Source: DAIQRJ01 sp963708795
GTDB taxonomy: Bacteria; Actinomycetota; Actinomycetes; Propionibacteriales; DAIQRJ01
Direction: 5' to 3'
Length of the DNA stretch: 64,000 nucleotides
Assembly: GCA_963708795.1 (NCBI GenBank)
Contig: CAVPUH010000007.1
Span: 248,001-312,000, forward strand
Below the pieces are notes generated by a model, which saw only the letters and a program-made list of their open reading frames with translations, was not told the DNA's origin and searched no databases. This document shows positions 54,268 through 62,511 of this stretch, piece by piece. Within the stretch, counting starts at the first letter, position 1; each line of letters opens with the position of its first letter. The position numbers were made by a program, and so were the translations under genes.

Positions 54268-55551
54268 CTATTCAGTCGCACTCTGTGTGACACGACTCCG
54301 CCCGTCGATGCTCGTGCGCCGCCCGTAGGTCACCCGCCGCAGGAACGCCTCGGCCGGTCCCCGAGCTTCGAACGCGCTCAGGACCGCGCAACCCACGACG
54401 GTGAGCGCCCACACGGCGATCGCGAGCAGCGCCACCTCCGTAGATCCGATCCGGCCGCCGAGCCCGACACCCCATGGCGCCAGGATCGGCACCAGCAGCA
54501 ACGCCTGGGTGAGGTACGCGCTGGCCGACCGCTCGCCGGTGGCCTCGATCGCTCGACCGATCGTCCCTCGGGGGCGCCGATGCCGGAGGTCGCCGTCGGT
54601 CCCCTGGACGACCCACAGCGCGATCGCGGCGACGTAACCGATTCCGCCGAGAAGGCCCGTCCACCCTTGGAGGGCAGCCCACCAGGAGGCATGCGCGCCG
54701 AGCACGGTGCCGCCGGTGCCCACCGCGATCGCGAACGGGATCGCGCCCACCACACTGACCGGGATCCCGACCACCGCGAGGCGGGTCAGCAGCTCACGGT
54801 GTTCCGTCGGTCGCTCGAGCACGCACCGCCGAGCCAGCACGATGCCGATGAGCATCGGGGCCACGAGCCCGATCGCGAAGATCGGGGTGAAGAGGAGCTG
54901 CAGGCCCCAGTCCCAGAGCCGCGTGAGCATGGCGGCGGCGGGGTCGGCCACCGAGCTGGCCAGGGCTGCGACATCCTCCGAGCCGGCTGCGGTGGAGGTC
55001 GCCCCGTCGTTGCTGTCCAGCCAGGCCAGCGCCAGCGAGAACAGGCCGGCCAGGACGAGCAGGGCGCGATCCGGAATTCGCAGGACCAGCAGCAGGACGA
55101 ATCCGAGCAGCCCGTACGTGGCCAGGATGTCGCCCTCGAAGAGCAACCACGCTTGCAGGAAGCCGAGTGTCATCAGGCCGAGGTTCCGCCTGGTCAACAG
55201 GAGAAGCGTCTCGGAGTGCCGCATGCCGGCCGCGTCCTGGCGACGGAGGATCACGGCCATGCCGTAGCCGAACAACAGCGAGAACAGGCAGATTGCCCGG
55301 TTGTCGACGAGGAGCGTGAGGACGACATCGACAGCGTGATCGAGTGTCGAGGCATCGACCGGCCGCGAACCCGGGCCGAGCGGCTCGCCCCACAGTAGGA
55401 CGACGCTGTTGGCCAGGGCGATGCCGAGAAGGGCGAGGCCCCGTGAGAGGTCCGGAGTGGGCGCTCGTTCGGCCGGTCGTACCGGGCCGACGGGACTCGC
55501 GCCGCCGGCGGCGGCTGGCGGTGGCCGGAATGACGCTCCAGACGACGACAT
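54268..55551 (-). CDS. DUF418-family (YeiB-like) membrane protein
   Basis: Integral membrane protein of 427 residues with about nine or ten helices. The family start is LSRGLALLGIALANSVVLLWG after a Pro/Ala-rich leader of about 35 residues, and LFSLLFGYGMAVILRRQDAAG is the typical second motif. A C-terminal group of helices (ASAYLTQALLLVPILAPWG) matches DUF418. The ATG at 55549-55551 is preferred. Function unknown; family members are thought to act in membrane or small-molecule transfer. Confidence 0.83.
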   Translation of the reverse strand: MSSSGASFRPPPAAAGGASPVGPVRPAERAPTPDLSRGLALLGIALANSVVLLWGEPLGPGSRPVDASTLDHAVDVVLTLLVDNRAICLFSLLFGYGMAVILRRQDAAGMRHSETLLLLTRRNLGLMTLGFLQAWLLFEGDILATYGLLGFVLLLVLRIPDRALLVLAGLFSLALAWLDSNDGATSTAAGSEDVAALASSVADPAAAMLTRLWDWGLQLLFTPIFAIGLVAPMLIGIVLARRCVLERPTEHRELLTRLAVVGIPVSVVGAIPFAIAVGTGGTVLGAHASWWAALQGWTGLLGGIGYVAAIALWVVQGTDGDLRHRRPRGTIGRAIEATGERSASAYLTQALLLVPILAPWGVGLGGRIGSTEVALLAIAVWALTVVGCAVLSAFEARGPAEAFLRRVTYGRRTSIDGRSRVTQSATE

Positions 55552-55607
55552 CCGCACCTCCGGTCGTTGGTCTCGGGCCGGCCGTCGGCGGGATCGGGTG
55601 GGCGATG

Positions 55608-56705
55608 ATGGCCGTCGTGTCCCCAGCAGAGCCACCTACCCAGCCGACAGCCGGCGCCGCCGAGCAGGCCGAGAGCGTAACCGGCGGGCTCGTCGCTCAC
55701 CTGCCGATCCGCGACGCGGACGGGCCGGAGCGATTCGAGCTCTTCATCGTCTGCGCGGTAGCTGCCGTCGCTCTCACGAGGATCTTCCTCGTCCTCACTG
55801 GCTATCCGCAGATCGGCGGCGGAGGGCTGCACTTCGCCCATCTGATCTGGGGCGGACTGCTCATGCTCCTCGGGCTGCTGGTGTTCATGCTGTTCCTCTC
55901 GCGTGCCGCTCGCACCGGCGCGACAGTGCTCGCCGGCGTCGGCTTCGGCCTCTTCATCGACGAGGTCGGCAAGTTCGTGACCGGCGACAACGACTACTTC
56001 TATTCACCGGTCGCCGCGATCATCTACGTCACCTTCGTCGCCATGTACGTGGTGGTGAGGTACGCCGTCCTACGGCACGCCTTCACCGACCGCGAGCTCG
56101 TCGTCAACGCGGTGGAATTGTTGAAGGAGTCGGCTGCGCACGACCTCGATCCGAGCGAACGCGAACGGGCCGGCGAGCTCCTCGACCAGGCCGGTCGAGG
56201 CGAGCCGCTCGTCGACCCCCTGCGCACGCTGCTCGCCACCCTGGACGTCGACCCCACCGACTCCTCCTGGCTCGAACGGTCCTACCGGCGGGCACGCCGG
56301 CTGGTGGACGACTCGGCTCGCATCCGCTGGCTCGAGCCGATCGTGACCGCGCTGGTCGTCGCATTCACCGCGCTCTCGCTCGTCGGGCCGATCCAGCGCG
56401 TGCTCGACCAGCCGTCGCTGCGGTCCTGGCTCTACCTCGGCGCCGCGGTGGTCGCGCTGGTCCTGGCACTGCTCGCGCTGGTCGCCCGGGTCCGGCGTTC
56501 GGTGATGACGGGGTTGGCATTCGCCGACGCCTCGCTGCTCGTGAGCCTTCTCGTCGTGCAGGTCCTACGGCTGCTCGACGAGCAGTTCGCCGGGTACTTC
56601 GTCGTGCTGGCGAACGTGATTCTCCTGGGCCTCGTCCGCGCCACGAGCCGGTATCAGCGGCGCCTCGGTCGGCACGACGTTCGTGTACAGGGAGTTCAGC
56701 CGTGA
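55608..56705 (+). CDS. hypothetical integral membrane protein
   Basis: I do not recognise the family. About 365 residues with seven or eight membrane helices in two groups (about residues 45-165 and 240-350), separated by a charged cytoplasmic domain of about 75 residues (DRELVVNAVELLKESAAHDL, then a Glu/Arg-rich stretch). FGLFIDEVGKFVTGDNDYFY is a conserved-looking stretch between helices. The start could be 55605, 55608 or GTG 55617. It is divergent from the DUF418 gene across 56 bp. Confidence 0.6.
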   Translation: MAVVSPAEPPTQPTAGAAEQAESVTGGLVAHLPIRDADGPERFELFIVCAVAAVALTRIFLVLTGYPQIGGGGLHFAHLIWGGLLMLLGLLVFMLFLSRAARTGATVLAGVGFGLFIDEVGKFVTGDNDYFYSPVAAIIYVTFVAMYVVVRYAVLRHAFTDRELVVNAVELLKESAAHDLDPSERERAGELLDQAGRGEPLVDPLRTLLATLDVDPTDSSWLERSYRRARRLVDDSARIRWLEPIVTALVVAFTALSLVGPIQRVLDQPSLRSWLYLGAAVVALVLALLALVARVRRSVMTGLAFADASLLVSLLVVQVLRLLDEQFAGYFVVLANVILLGLVRATSRYQRRLGRHDVRVQGVQP

Positions 56706-56735
56706 CGGGGATCCGCGACGGACGGCTGGCCCGTG

Positions 56736-58139
56736 CTACGACGCTGCGCGCAGGGTGAGCTTCTCGGCGTACATCGCGTCGTCGGCACGTTGGAGGAGGA
56801 CGTCGACGGGCTCGTCCTCCCGGTCGATGCCCACGACGCCGATGCTGACGCCGATGGATGCGGGGACGGACGTGAGGGGCCGCATCAGGTCGAGCCGGAT
56901 CCGGTCCGCCATGTCTTCGGCGTCGTCGCGCGTCAGATCCTTGGCGATCACGAGGAACTCGTCGCCGCCCAACCGGCCGACGACGTCGTCGCTCCGCACC
57001 AGGGTCGCGAGACGTTCGGCGACCTCCCGCAGCGCCTGGTCGCCGGCCGCGTGACCGAACCGGTCGTTGATCGGCTTGAAGCGGTTGAGGTCGCAGAAGA
57101 GCAGGGCACTCGTCTGGTGACCGGTGCGGGCGTGTGCGACGACTCCGTCGAGCGCCTGTAGCAGGGTGCGCCGGTTGGCCAGACCCGTCAGGTCGTCGTA
57201 GTGCGCCCGGCGACGGAGCTCCTGTTCGCGGAACCGGCGGTCACTGATGTCCTCGGCGTGGACCAGCAGGAAAGGCGGCAGCTCGCCTTCGGCGTCGACG
57301 CGGTTCTGCACGAGCGTCAGCCAGACGGTGGTGCCGTCGGGTCGGTCGATCGGAACGTCGGTCCGGTAGTTCAGGCGGGTGCCGTCGACGAACTGCCCGA
57401 CGATGCGGTGGCCGTGCTCGACGTTCTCGGGGCGCAGCAGCATCGGCCAGCTACCGCCGAGGAGCTCGGCACGCGAGCGGCCGGTGAGTTCGCAGAACGC
57501 GTCGTTCACGTCGAGGAAGCGCCTCGACTCGGCTCCCACGAGGCCGACCCGGGCCATGCCGTCGGCCGACTGGGCGAACGAGAATCGCATGGCCGCCTCG
57601 CTCGCCCGGAGGCGAGCGCGCTCGCGGCGCACTTCGAGCTGCTCGGCCCGCAGCGCCTCGCGGAGCCGCAGATTGTCGATGGCCAAACCGGCCTGGACCG
57701 CGAACAGCGACAGCAGTTCACGCAGCTGTAGTGCCGGGTCGCGCAGAGCCGGCGGCAGCGGAACGGCGAGAACACCGATCACCTCGCCGTTCGACGAGTG
57801 CAGGGGGGCCAGAAGGGAACCGTCACGGTGCAGGCCACCCGCGGGGCGGAACCGCAACCCGTCCCACGGTTCCGCCTGATCCAGCAGCTCGTGCATCTCG
57901 AGCCGGGGCATCACGAGGCCGTCGTAACGCTGGCGGACCAGGGTCGGGCCGCTCACGGCGAGGACCTCGAAGTCGCCGTCGTTGGTGCGATAGCTCAGCG
58001 TGGCCCACTCCAGTCCGAGCACGTCGACGACGCCGTCGGTCACCGCTCGAAGCGTCCCCCGGAGGTCGCGCCCGCCGTTGATGCGGGCGCTGAGCAGGGC
58101 GACGCGACGGAGCACATCGAACTCGACGCGATCGGACAC
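56736..58139 (-). CDS. diguanylate cyclase, GAF-PAS-GGDEF
   Basis: Makes c-di-GMP from two GTP. Of 467 residues, an N-terminal GAF domain spans about 10-155, a PAS domain about 180-300 (FAQSADGMARVGL ... VHAEDISDRR), and the GGDEF domain about 315-460. The active-site GGDEF is at 391-395 and an I-site RxxD (RSDD, 382-385) precedes it, so product inhibition is expected. There is no membrane helix, so it senses cytoplasmic signals. No EAL protein is in the window. Confidence 0.94.
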   Translation of the reverse strand: MSDRVEFDVLRRVALLSARINGGRDLRGTLRAVTDGVVDVLGLEWATLSYRTNDGDFEVLAVSGPTLVRQRYDGLVMPRLEMHELLDQAEPWDGLRFRPAGGLHRDGSLLAPLHSSNGEVIGVLAVPLPPALRDPALQLRELLSLFAVQAGLAIDNLRLREALRAEQLEVRRERARLRASEAAMRFSFAQSADGMARVGLVGAESRRFLDVNDAFCELTGRSRAELLGGSWPMLLRPENVEHGHRIVGQFVDGTRLNYRTDVPIDRPDGTTVWLTLVQNRVDAEGELPPFLLVHAEDISDRRFREQELRRRAHYDDLTGLANRRTLLQALDGVVAHARTGHQTSALLFCDLNRFKPINDRFGHAAGDQALREVAERLATLVRSDDVVGRLGGDEFLVIAKDLTRDDAEDMADRIRLDLMRPLTSVPASIGVSIGVVGIDREDEPVDVLLQRADDAMYAEKLTLRAAS

Positions 58140-58217
58140 GGCACCTCGCAGCTCCCCGGGGACGAGACGTCACCTTACCCTCATTAGTCCGTTTTGAGCA
58201 GGTATTTCTCCACAATG

Positions 58218-58257
58218 CGTGACCTTGCGCGTGTCCTCAGCGACATCTCAGGTCACG
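58218..58257. promoter_or_regulatory. inverted repeat upstream of the diguanylate cyclase
   Basis: CGTGACCT (58218-58225) and AGGTCACG (58250-58257) form a perfect 8-bp inverted repeat with 24 nt between. It lies in the 153-bp gap between the GyrI-like gene and the cyclase gene, 79 bp before the cyclase start, and could end the upstream transcript or bind a regulator. Confidence 0.4.
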
Positions 58258-58292
58258 TTCATTACGCAGAGTGCTCATGGATGCGCGGTGAG

Positions 58293-58775
58293 CTACTGGA
58301 TGAGGTAGGCGATCTCGGTCTCCCAGAGGTTCACATCGGGCTGCTCGGCCGGGCTGAGCAACGAGAACTCGAACCTCCCCGCCCACCGGCCGTGCTCCAT
58401 CTTCCAGAGGAGACCGTGTTCTGAACCCCATTGCTGGAGGGCGGCGTTCCCGACGGCCACCTGGTCCGGCGGACCCGTCTGGACGAGCGCGGCGTATCGA
58501 CCGGCCTCGATCGCACCGGGGTGGACACGGTCGTCGCCGGGGTGCTCGGTGGCGACGGCGACGCCGACCTCGACGTCGAGTTCGCCCTCCATCGCCATCG
58601 AGTAGTAGCGGACGAACGGCGGACCGGAGTTCGCGATGTCGTGGGCCGCCAGCCAGCCGAAGAGCTCGGGGAACAGCGGTGGCAGCACCTCGGCGAGCTT
58701 CGAGATGTGAGCGCGCACGCCGATCCCGAGGGTGGGCGCGGCCGGACGGTCCTGGATCGAGGGCTCACTCAGCAT
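58293..58775 (-). CDS. GyrI-like small-molecule binding domain protein
   Basis: Single-domain protein of 160 residues with the GyrI/AraC effector-binding fold: LGIGVRAHISKLAEVLPPLFPELFGWL (shortened) at the start, VRYYSMAMEGELDVEVGVAV in the middle and VNLWETEIAYLIQ at the end. The WETEIAYLI ending is characteristic. There is no DNA-binding part, so it may scavenge or sense small hydrophobic compounds. The next gene downstream on the same strand is the diguanylate cyclase. Confidence 0.8.
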   Translation of the reverse strand: MLSEPSIQDRPAAPTLGIGVRAHISKLAEVLPPLFPELFGWLAAHDIANSGPPFVRYYSMAMEGELDVEVGVAVATEHPGDDRVHPGAIEAGRYAALVQTGPPDQVAVGNAALQQWGSEHGLLWKMEHGRWAGRFEFSLLSPAEQPDVNLWETEIAYLIQ

Positions 58776-58870
58776 GGGCCAAGTCTGGCCGCCGACGCCT
58801 GGTACGCGTCAAGGGCGCCGATGCCGGTGACGCGGCTAGGGTCGAGCCCCACGGTCGTTCAGGAGGATCC

Positions 58871-59155
58871 ATGCGGGAGTTCGTCGAGAGGCTTCGTCGG
58901 CCACCGGCGTGGTTCAAGGCACTCGTCACCGCGATCTGTGCGGTGATCCTGGTCGCGCTGGTGGTGAACCTCTTCCGAAGCGACTCCTACACCGGCCCGT
59001 GGCTGTGGGTCGCGCTCGTGTTCGCGCTGGTCGCGGCCGCCTTCGGCTGGACCTACCGGCTGCCGTCACTGCGGCGCCGCGACGACGACGACGATGACCA
59101 CGGGGCCGGCGACGAGTCCTCCCGCAAGGGCACCGGCACCTCCGGCACGCGCTGA
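58871..59155 (+). CDS. small two-helix membrane protein
   Basis: Protein of 94 residues with two helices (about residues 17-35 and 46-62) and an acidic Asp-rich tail (DDDDDDHGAGDESS). A strong AGGAGG site (58861-58866) precedes the ATG and makes translation likely. The GNAT gene follows after 5 bp in the same direction. Function is unknown. Confidence 0.68.
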   Translation: MREFVERLRRPPAWFKALVTAICAVILVALVVNLFRSDSYTGPWLWVALVFALVAAAFGWTYRLPSLRRRDDDDDDHGAGDESSRKGTGTSGTR

Positions 59156-59160
59156 CGGTC

Positions 59161-59981
59161 GTGCTCGAGCCCGCGCGCTCCGATCTCGAACTCCTGCTGC
59201 TGGAGACGGCGACCCAGTACGAGGTCGACCCGCGCGGGCGATTCACCGGCGATCGATACAGCTGGCCGCAGGTCGCGATCGCCGTGGCGCGCGACGGCCT
59301 GGGGGTCCGATTCGGGTCCGACCTCGACGACAGTCTCGCGGCTCGGATCGAGGACGATCGTCACGGATTCGGCGCCCGACCGCGATCCGGCCGAGCCACC
59401 GCAGGCGTTGGACAGCCTGTCGAGCCGTGCTCGCCTCGGCGGGTGAGGTCGACGTGCGGTCCGGGCCGGGATTCCTGTTGCCGCACGAACTCCCGTCGTG
59501 GCCGATCGGTGACGGCGAGCTCATTCGCTCCCACGACGCCACGACCGGAGAGCTCGACCGCCTCGGCCGCATCCGGCCCGCCGAGTGGGAGGTCGAGGAG
59601 TGGGCCGACCTGGTCGCCGGCCGCCTCGGCCCGTGGGCCGTGGTCGTGGCTGGGGACGCCGGCCGCGGCGGCTGTGTCGCCGCGCTGTGCCACGCGGCCC
59701 GGTTGACGCCGGCCGGCGCCGAAGCGGGCGTGCGCACCCACACGGACTTTCAGCGACAAGGCCTGGCACCCGCGGTGACCGCGGCGTGGGCGGCGATCCC
59801 CGAGCTCCGCGGGCGCACGTTGTTCTACAGCACGTCGTCGGACAACAGAGCCTCCCGGCGTGTGGCGGCCAAGCTCGGCCTTCGTCCGCTCGGATCGATC
59901 TGGACGATCACCGTGACGAAGCGGCGCTTAGCGGAGGGCCGCCGGTTCCGGCACCGGCCGGCCTCGGTCACAGTGCTGTGA
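59161..59981 (+). CDS. GNAT-family acetyltransferase, two frameshifts
   Basis: About 272 residues after repair. The N-terminal part (residues 1-about 135) has no firm identity. The C-terminal GNAT domain reads GVRTHTDFQRQGLAPAVTAAW with the acetyl-CoA loop, and FYSTSSDNRASRRVAAKLGL. The frame slips twice: one extra G at 59371-59372 and one base near 59419-59426; the middle piece reads PDRDPAEPPQALDSLS in the third frame. It overlaps the methionine aminopeptidase stop by 14 bp (59968-59981). Confidence 0.78.
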
Positions 59982-60735
59982 GCACGAGCGGACCGTCCTC
60001 GGTGATCGCGATCGTGTGCTCGCTGTGCGCCGCTCGCCGGCCGTTCGCCGATCGCAGCGTCCAGCCGTCGGGTTCGGTGACGTAGTCGTCGACGCCGCCC
60101 AGGATCAGCATCGGCTCGATGGCGATGACGAGGCCCGGGCGCAACTGGTACCCCCGCCCCGGCCTGGCCTCGTTGGGGACGTGCGGATCTTCGTGCATGG
60201 ACCGACCGACGCCATGGCCGCCGTAGTCCGCGAGCAACCCGTAACCGGCGGCTCTGGCCGGAGCGCCGATGGCATGACCGACGTCGCCGAGCCGAGCCCC
60301 GGGGACGGCGGCGGCGATGCCGCGGGCGAGCGCCGCGTCGGTGTCGGCGATGAGGGTCAGATCGTCCTGGTCGGCGTCGCCGACGACGAAGCTGATCGCC
60401 GCGTCACCGCACCAGCCGCCGACGAAGGCACCGCAGTCGATCGAGAGGAGGTCGCCGTCGACCAGTCGCCGGTCCCCGGGGATCCCGTGGACGACCTGGT
60501 CGTTCACGCTCGCGCAGATCACGCCGGGGAAGGGCACCGGCACCCCAACCGGCCGGTAGTCGAGAAACGCTGGGGTGGCGCCGGCATCGGCGATCACAGT
60601 CGCGGCTACGTGGTCGAGCTCGCGGAGCGAGACGCCGACCTCGGCAGCCGCGCGCACGGCAGCCAGAGCCTGGGCGACCACGCGGCCGGCTTCACGGAGG
60701 ACGGCGATCTGGCGAGGAGTCTTGATCTCGATCAT
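59968..60735 (-). CDS. map: methionine aminopeptidase, type I
   Basis: Metalloprotease removing the initiator Met from new proteins, 255 residues. Metal ligands are readable as Asp in SIDCGAF and CGDAAISF, His in GGHGVGRSMHEDP, Glu in AIEPML and Glu in HSEHTIAI. There is no zinc-finger extension. ATG at 60733-60735 lies 6 bp from a perfect palindrome shared with the divergent XRE regulator. This may be a second, regulated Map rather than the housekeeping copy. Confidence 0.94.
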   Translation of the reverse strand: MIEIKTPRQIAVLREAGRVVAQALAAVRAAAEVGVSLRELDHVAATVIADAGATPAFLDYRPVGVPVPFPGVICASVNDQVVHGIPGDRRLVDGDLLSIDCGAFVGGWCGDAAISFVVGDADQDDLTLIADTDAALARGIAAAVPGARLGDVGHAIGAPARAAGYGLLADYGGHGVGRSMHEDPHVPNEARPGRGYQLRPGLVIAIEPMLILGGVDDYVTEPDGWTLRSANGRRAAHSEHTIAITEDGPLVLTAL

Positions 60736-60741
60736 GCACGA

Positions 60742-60763
60742 ATACTAATACCGGTATTAGTAT
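60742..60763. promoter_or_regulatory. perfect 22-bp operator between map and XRE gene
   Basis: ATACTAATACC-GGTATTAGTAT is fully symmetric over 22 bp, 6 bp from the map start and 8 bp from the XRE start. It holds TATTAG/TAATAC hexamers usable as -10 boxes in both directions, so both mRNAs could be leaderless and shut off by one bound dimer. Confidence 0.8.
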
Positions 60764-60771
60764 CTGGCGAC

Positions 60772-61032
60772 ATGGTGAGAGTGCCGTTGACGCCAGGCGA
60801 GGTCGAACGAGGACATCGCCTCGGTGCGCTGCTTCGCGAGGCTCGTGGCTCGGCCAGCATCGGAGCCGTGGCGGTCGCGGCGGGCATGTCGGTGGAGACC
60901 CTCCGCAAGATCGAGACCGGGCGTATCTCGACGCCGTCCTTCTTCACGGTGGTCGCGCTGGCCGACGTGCTCGGGCTGTCGCTGGACGACGTGGCGGAGT
61001 TCATCGGCGACCGGAGCGAAGCGGTGTCCTGA
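60772..61032 (+). CDS. XRE-family transcriptional regulator
   Basis: HTH protein of 86 residues. The Cro/CI-type HTH is GAVAVAAGMSVETLRKIETGRISTP (shortened; about residues 32-56), followed by FFTVVALADVLGLSLDDVAEF. ATG at 60772 follows the operator directly, without room for a ribosome site, suggesting a leaderless mRNA. It likely represses itself and map through the palindrome at 60742-60763. A strong terminator ends the gene. Confidence 0.9.
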   Translation: MVRVPLTPGEVERGHRLGALLREARGSASIGAVAVAAGMSVETLRKIETGRISTPSFFTVVALADVLGLSLDDVAEFIGDRSEAVS

Positions 61033-61077
61033 CTGCGGCTGCTGGCGGTATGCGGTTGGCGCGGAGAGGACAGATGA

Positions 61078-61120
61078 CAGAAGCGCCGCGATCCCAGGGC
61101 GGTGGGACGCGGCGCTTCTG
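61078..61120. terminator. 13-bp bidirectional hairpin terminator
   Basis: CAGAAGCGCCGCG (61078-61090) pairs perfectly with CGCGGCGCTTCTG (61108-61120), with a further TCCC/GGGA pair inside. It lies between the convergent XRE and Excalibur genes. Confidence 0.78.
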
Positions 61121-61159
61121 CCGGCTAGGGGTGGCCCGGCGGCCAGGCGGGCCGGTCGT

Positions 61160-61462
61160 TCAGGCCTTCTCGCAGGCGATCCCGTCGTTGTCACGGTCGA
61201 GGTCGTACTGCGCGCCCTGTCGCGGACCGTTGTTCAGGTTGTAGACCTTCGTGCTCACCTTGAAGTTCGTGACGCGCTTGCTGGAGGAGGTGTGGTCACG
61301 AGCCCCAGAACGACCGACGCCGTGCGGATAGACCTTGTTGAGCGCGGTGCAGTTCTTGTAGGACTTCGCCTTCGGTGCGGCTTGCGCAGCCGGTGCCACG
61401 ATCAGGCCGGTGGTCAGGACGACCGCGACGCTGAGCAGAACGGCAGGGACGCGCAAGGTCAT
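61160..61462 (-). CDS. secreted Excalibur calcium-binding protein
   Basis: Secreted protein of 100 residues. The signal peptide (LRVPAVLLSVAVVLTTGLIV core) is cleaved near AQAAPK. The Excalibur domain spans about residues 33-99, with YKNCTALNKVYPHGVG and the Ca-loop DRDNDGIACE. Both cysteines are present. The start lies 40 bp after a run ending TTTCAGCTGG. The role is outside the cell, possibly in the cell wall. Confidence 0.87.
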   Translation of the reverse strand: MTLRVPAVLLSVAVVLTTGLIVAPAAQAAPKAKSYKNCTALNKVYPHGVGRSGARDHTSSSKRVTNFKVSTKVYNLNNGPRQGAQYDLDRDNDGIACEKA

Positions 61463-61615
61463 GAATTCTCCTGTTTCAGCTGGATGCCCGGGCAGAAGAA
61501 GATCAGATGCTCGCGTCGGTTCCCGGTGACCGTCGGTGAGATAAGTATGGCGGATCGACCCTAAACGTTTGCTGAGAGTGACTTTCGGCTGCTTCGACCG
61601 GCACTGCCGATCGCC

Positions 61616-62023
61616 TCAGCTGCGGACCTTCACTGCGTCGCCGACGCTGATGGCAGAGGCGGCGATGCTGCTGCCGGAGTAGACGGCACGCCAGCTTCCC
61701 GACTTCTTGGCGGTCACTTTCGTGTTGATCCAGCCGGCCTTGTCGGTCTTGACCGTCTTGACGGTCGCGTACGACTTGGCGCCAGTGGCCTTGAACTGGA
61801 TGCTCGCGGTCCTGGACGCAGCACCGACGTACGCGTCCTTCGTCCAGTCGGCGATGCGAAGACGGCCCTTGACCGTGATGCTCTTGCCCTTGGTCACCGG
61901 TTCGGGCGAGGCGTTAAACGTCTTGCTCTGCCAACCAGTGAGGCGCTGTACGCTGAAGCCGTTGGTGAAGACCGTTTCGTCGGGTGACGCAGTCGTCGTT
62001 GTCGACCGTCCGGCCAGGACGTG
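61616..62023 (-). CDS. secreted all-beta domain protein, 5' part disrupted
   Basis: The clear part is the last 93 residues from GTG at 61895-61897: TKGKSITVKGRLRIADWTKDAY (shortened) to GSWRAVYSGSSIAASAISVGDAVKVRS, a bacterial extracellular domain. Reading further upstream in frame gives DETVFTNGFSVQRLTGWQSKTFNASPEP (shortened), typical of what precedes such domains, but a TAG at 62024-62026 stops it and no start codon lies between. Codons beyond the stop continue in another frame as SFYVFTDASSADLLL (near 62040-62098). So the gene is likely longer and broken by one or more frame errors; the full signal peptide was not identified. Confidence 0.5.
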   Translation of the reverse strand, partial: HVLAGRSTTTTASPDETVFTNGFSVQRLTGWQSKTFNASPEPVTKGKSITVKGRLRIADWTKDAYVGAASRTASIQFKATGAKSYATVKTVKTDKAGWINTKVTAKKSGSWRAVYSGSSIAASAISVGDAVKVRS

Positions 62024-62511
62024 CTAGCGGCCAGCGTCGGAGTTCGTCGTACGGAGCAGAAGATCTGCTGACGATGCATCGGTGAAGACGTAGAACGACG
62101 TACTGGCCTCAGCAGGTTCCAATAGACCGACCTACGCATCCGCTCGTCGCGACCGTGAAGGCGCGACCTGCACGGGGTGTCACGCCGACAGCGACGCGAG
62201 CGAGGGCAGAACCCGGTGATCGAACAGGCACCCGCGGCGGCACTCGCCGACGTCGGTGCGGTCGAGACCGGTCGCGGGAACGGCAATGGCGCTGAGGATG
62301 ACGCGGGCACACGAGCTTCACGGGCACTCAGCGGCGAAGGCCGGCGAGGCGAGGCGACCGAGTGCCGGAGCGACGCCGTCCGGACGCGACCGATTATGAC
62401 TCGAAACGTCCGGCAATGACGGCTCCTTACGTGACAAGTGACTTGACCATAACGCGTTGTGGCGGCGACCGCACCAAATTCCAGAGACGGTCGTTGCCCT
62501 AGGCTCGCGGC
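62024..62511. other. gap with probable broken coding fragments
   Basis: 488 bp with no intact gene. On the minus strand it holds pieces that read as an exported protein in shifting frames (see the previous entry). Near the right end CAAGT-G-ACTTG (62435-62445) is a perfect 11-bp inverted repeat about 66 bp before the next start. The 12-mer TGACAAGTGACT here also occurs at 5308-5319. No promoter was identified. Confidence 0.4.

Noticed and set aside
3290..59426. A set of true pseudogenes
   Set aside because: The breaks are single extra bases with no other decay, and the proteins are otherwise well conserved; sequencing error is more likely.
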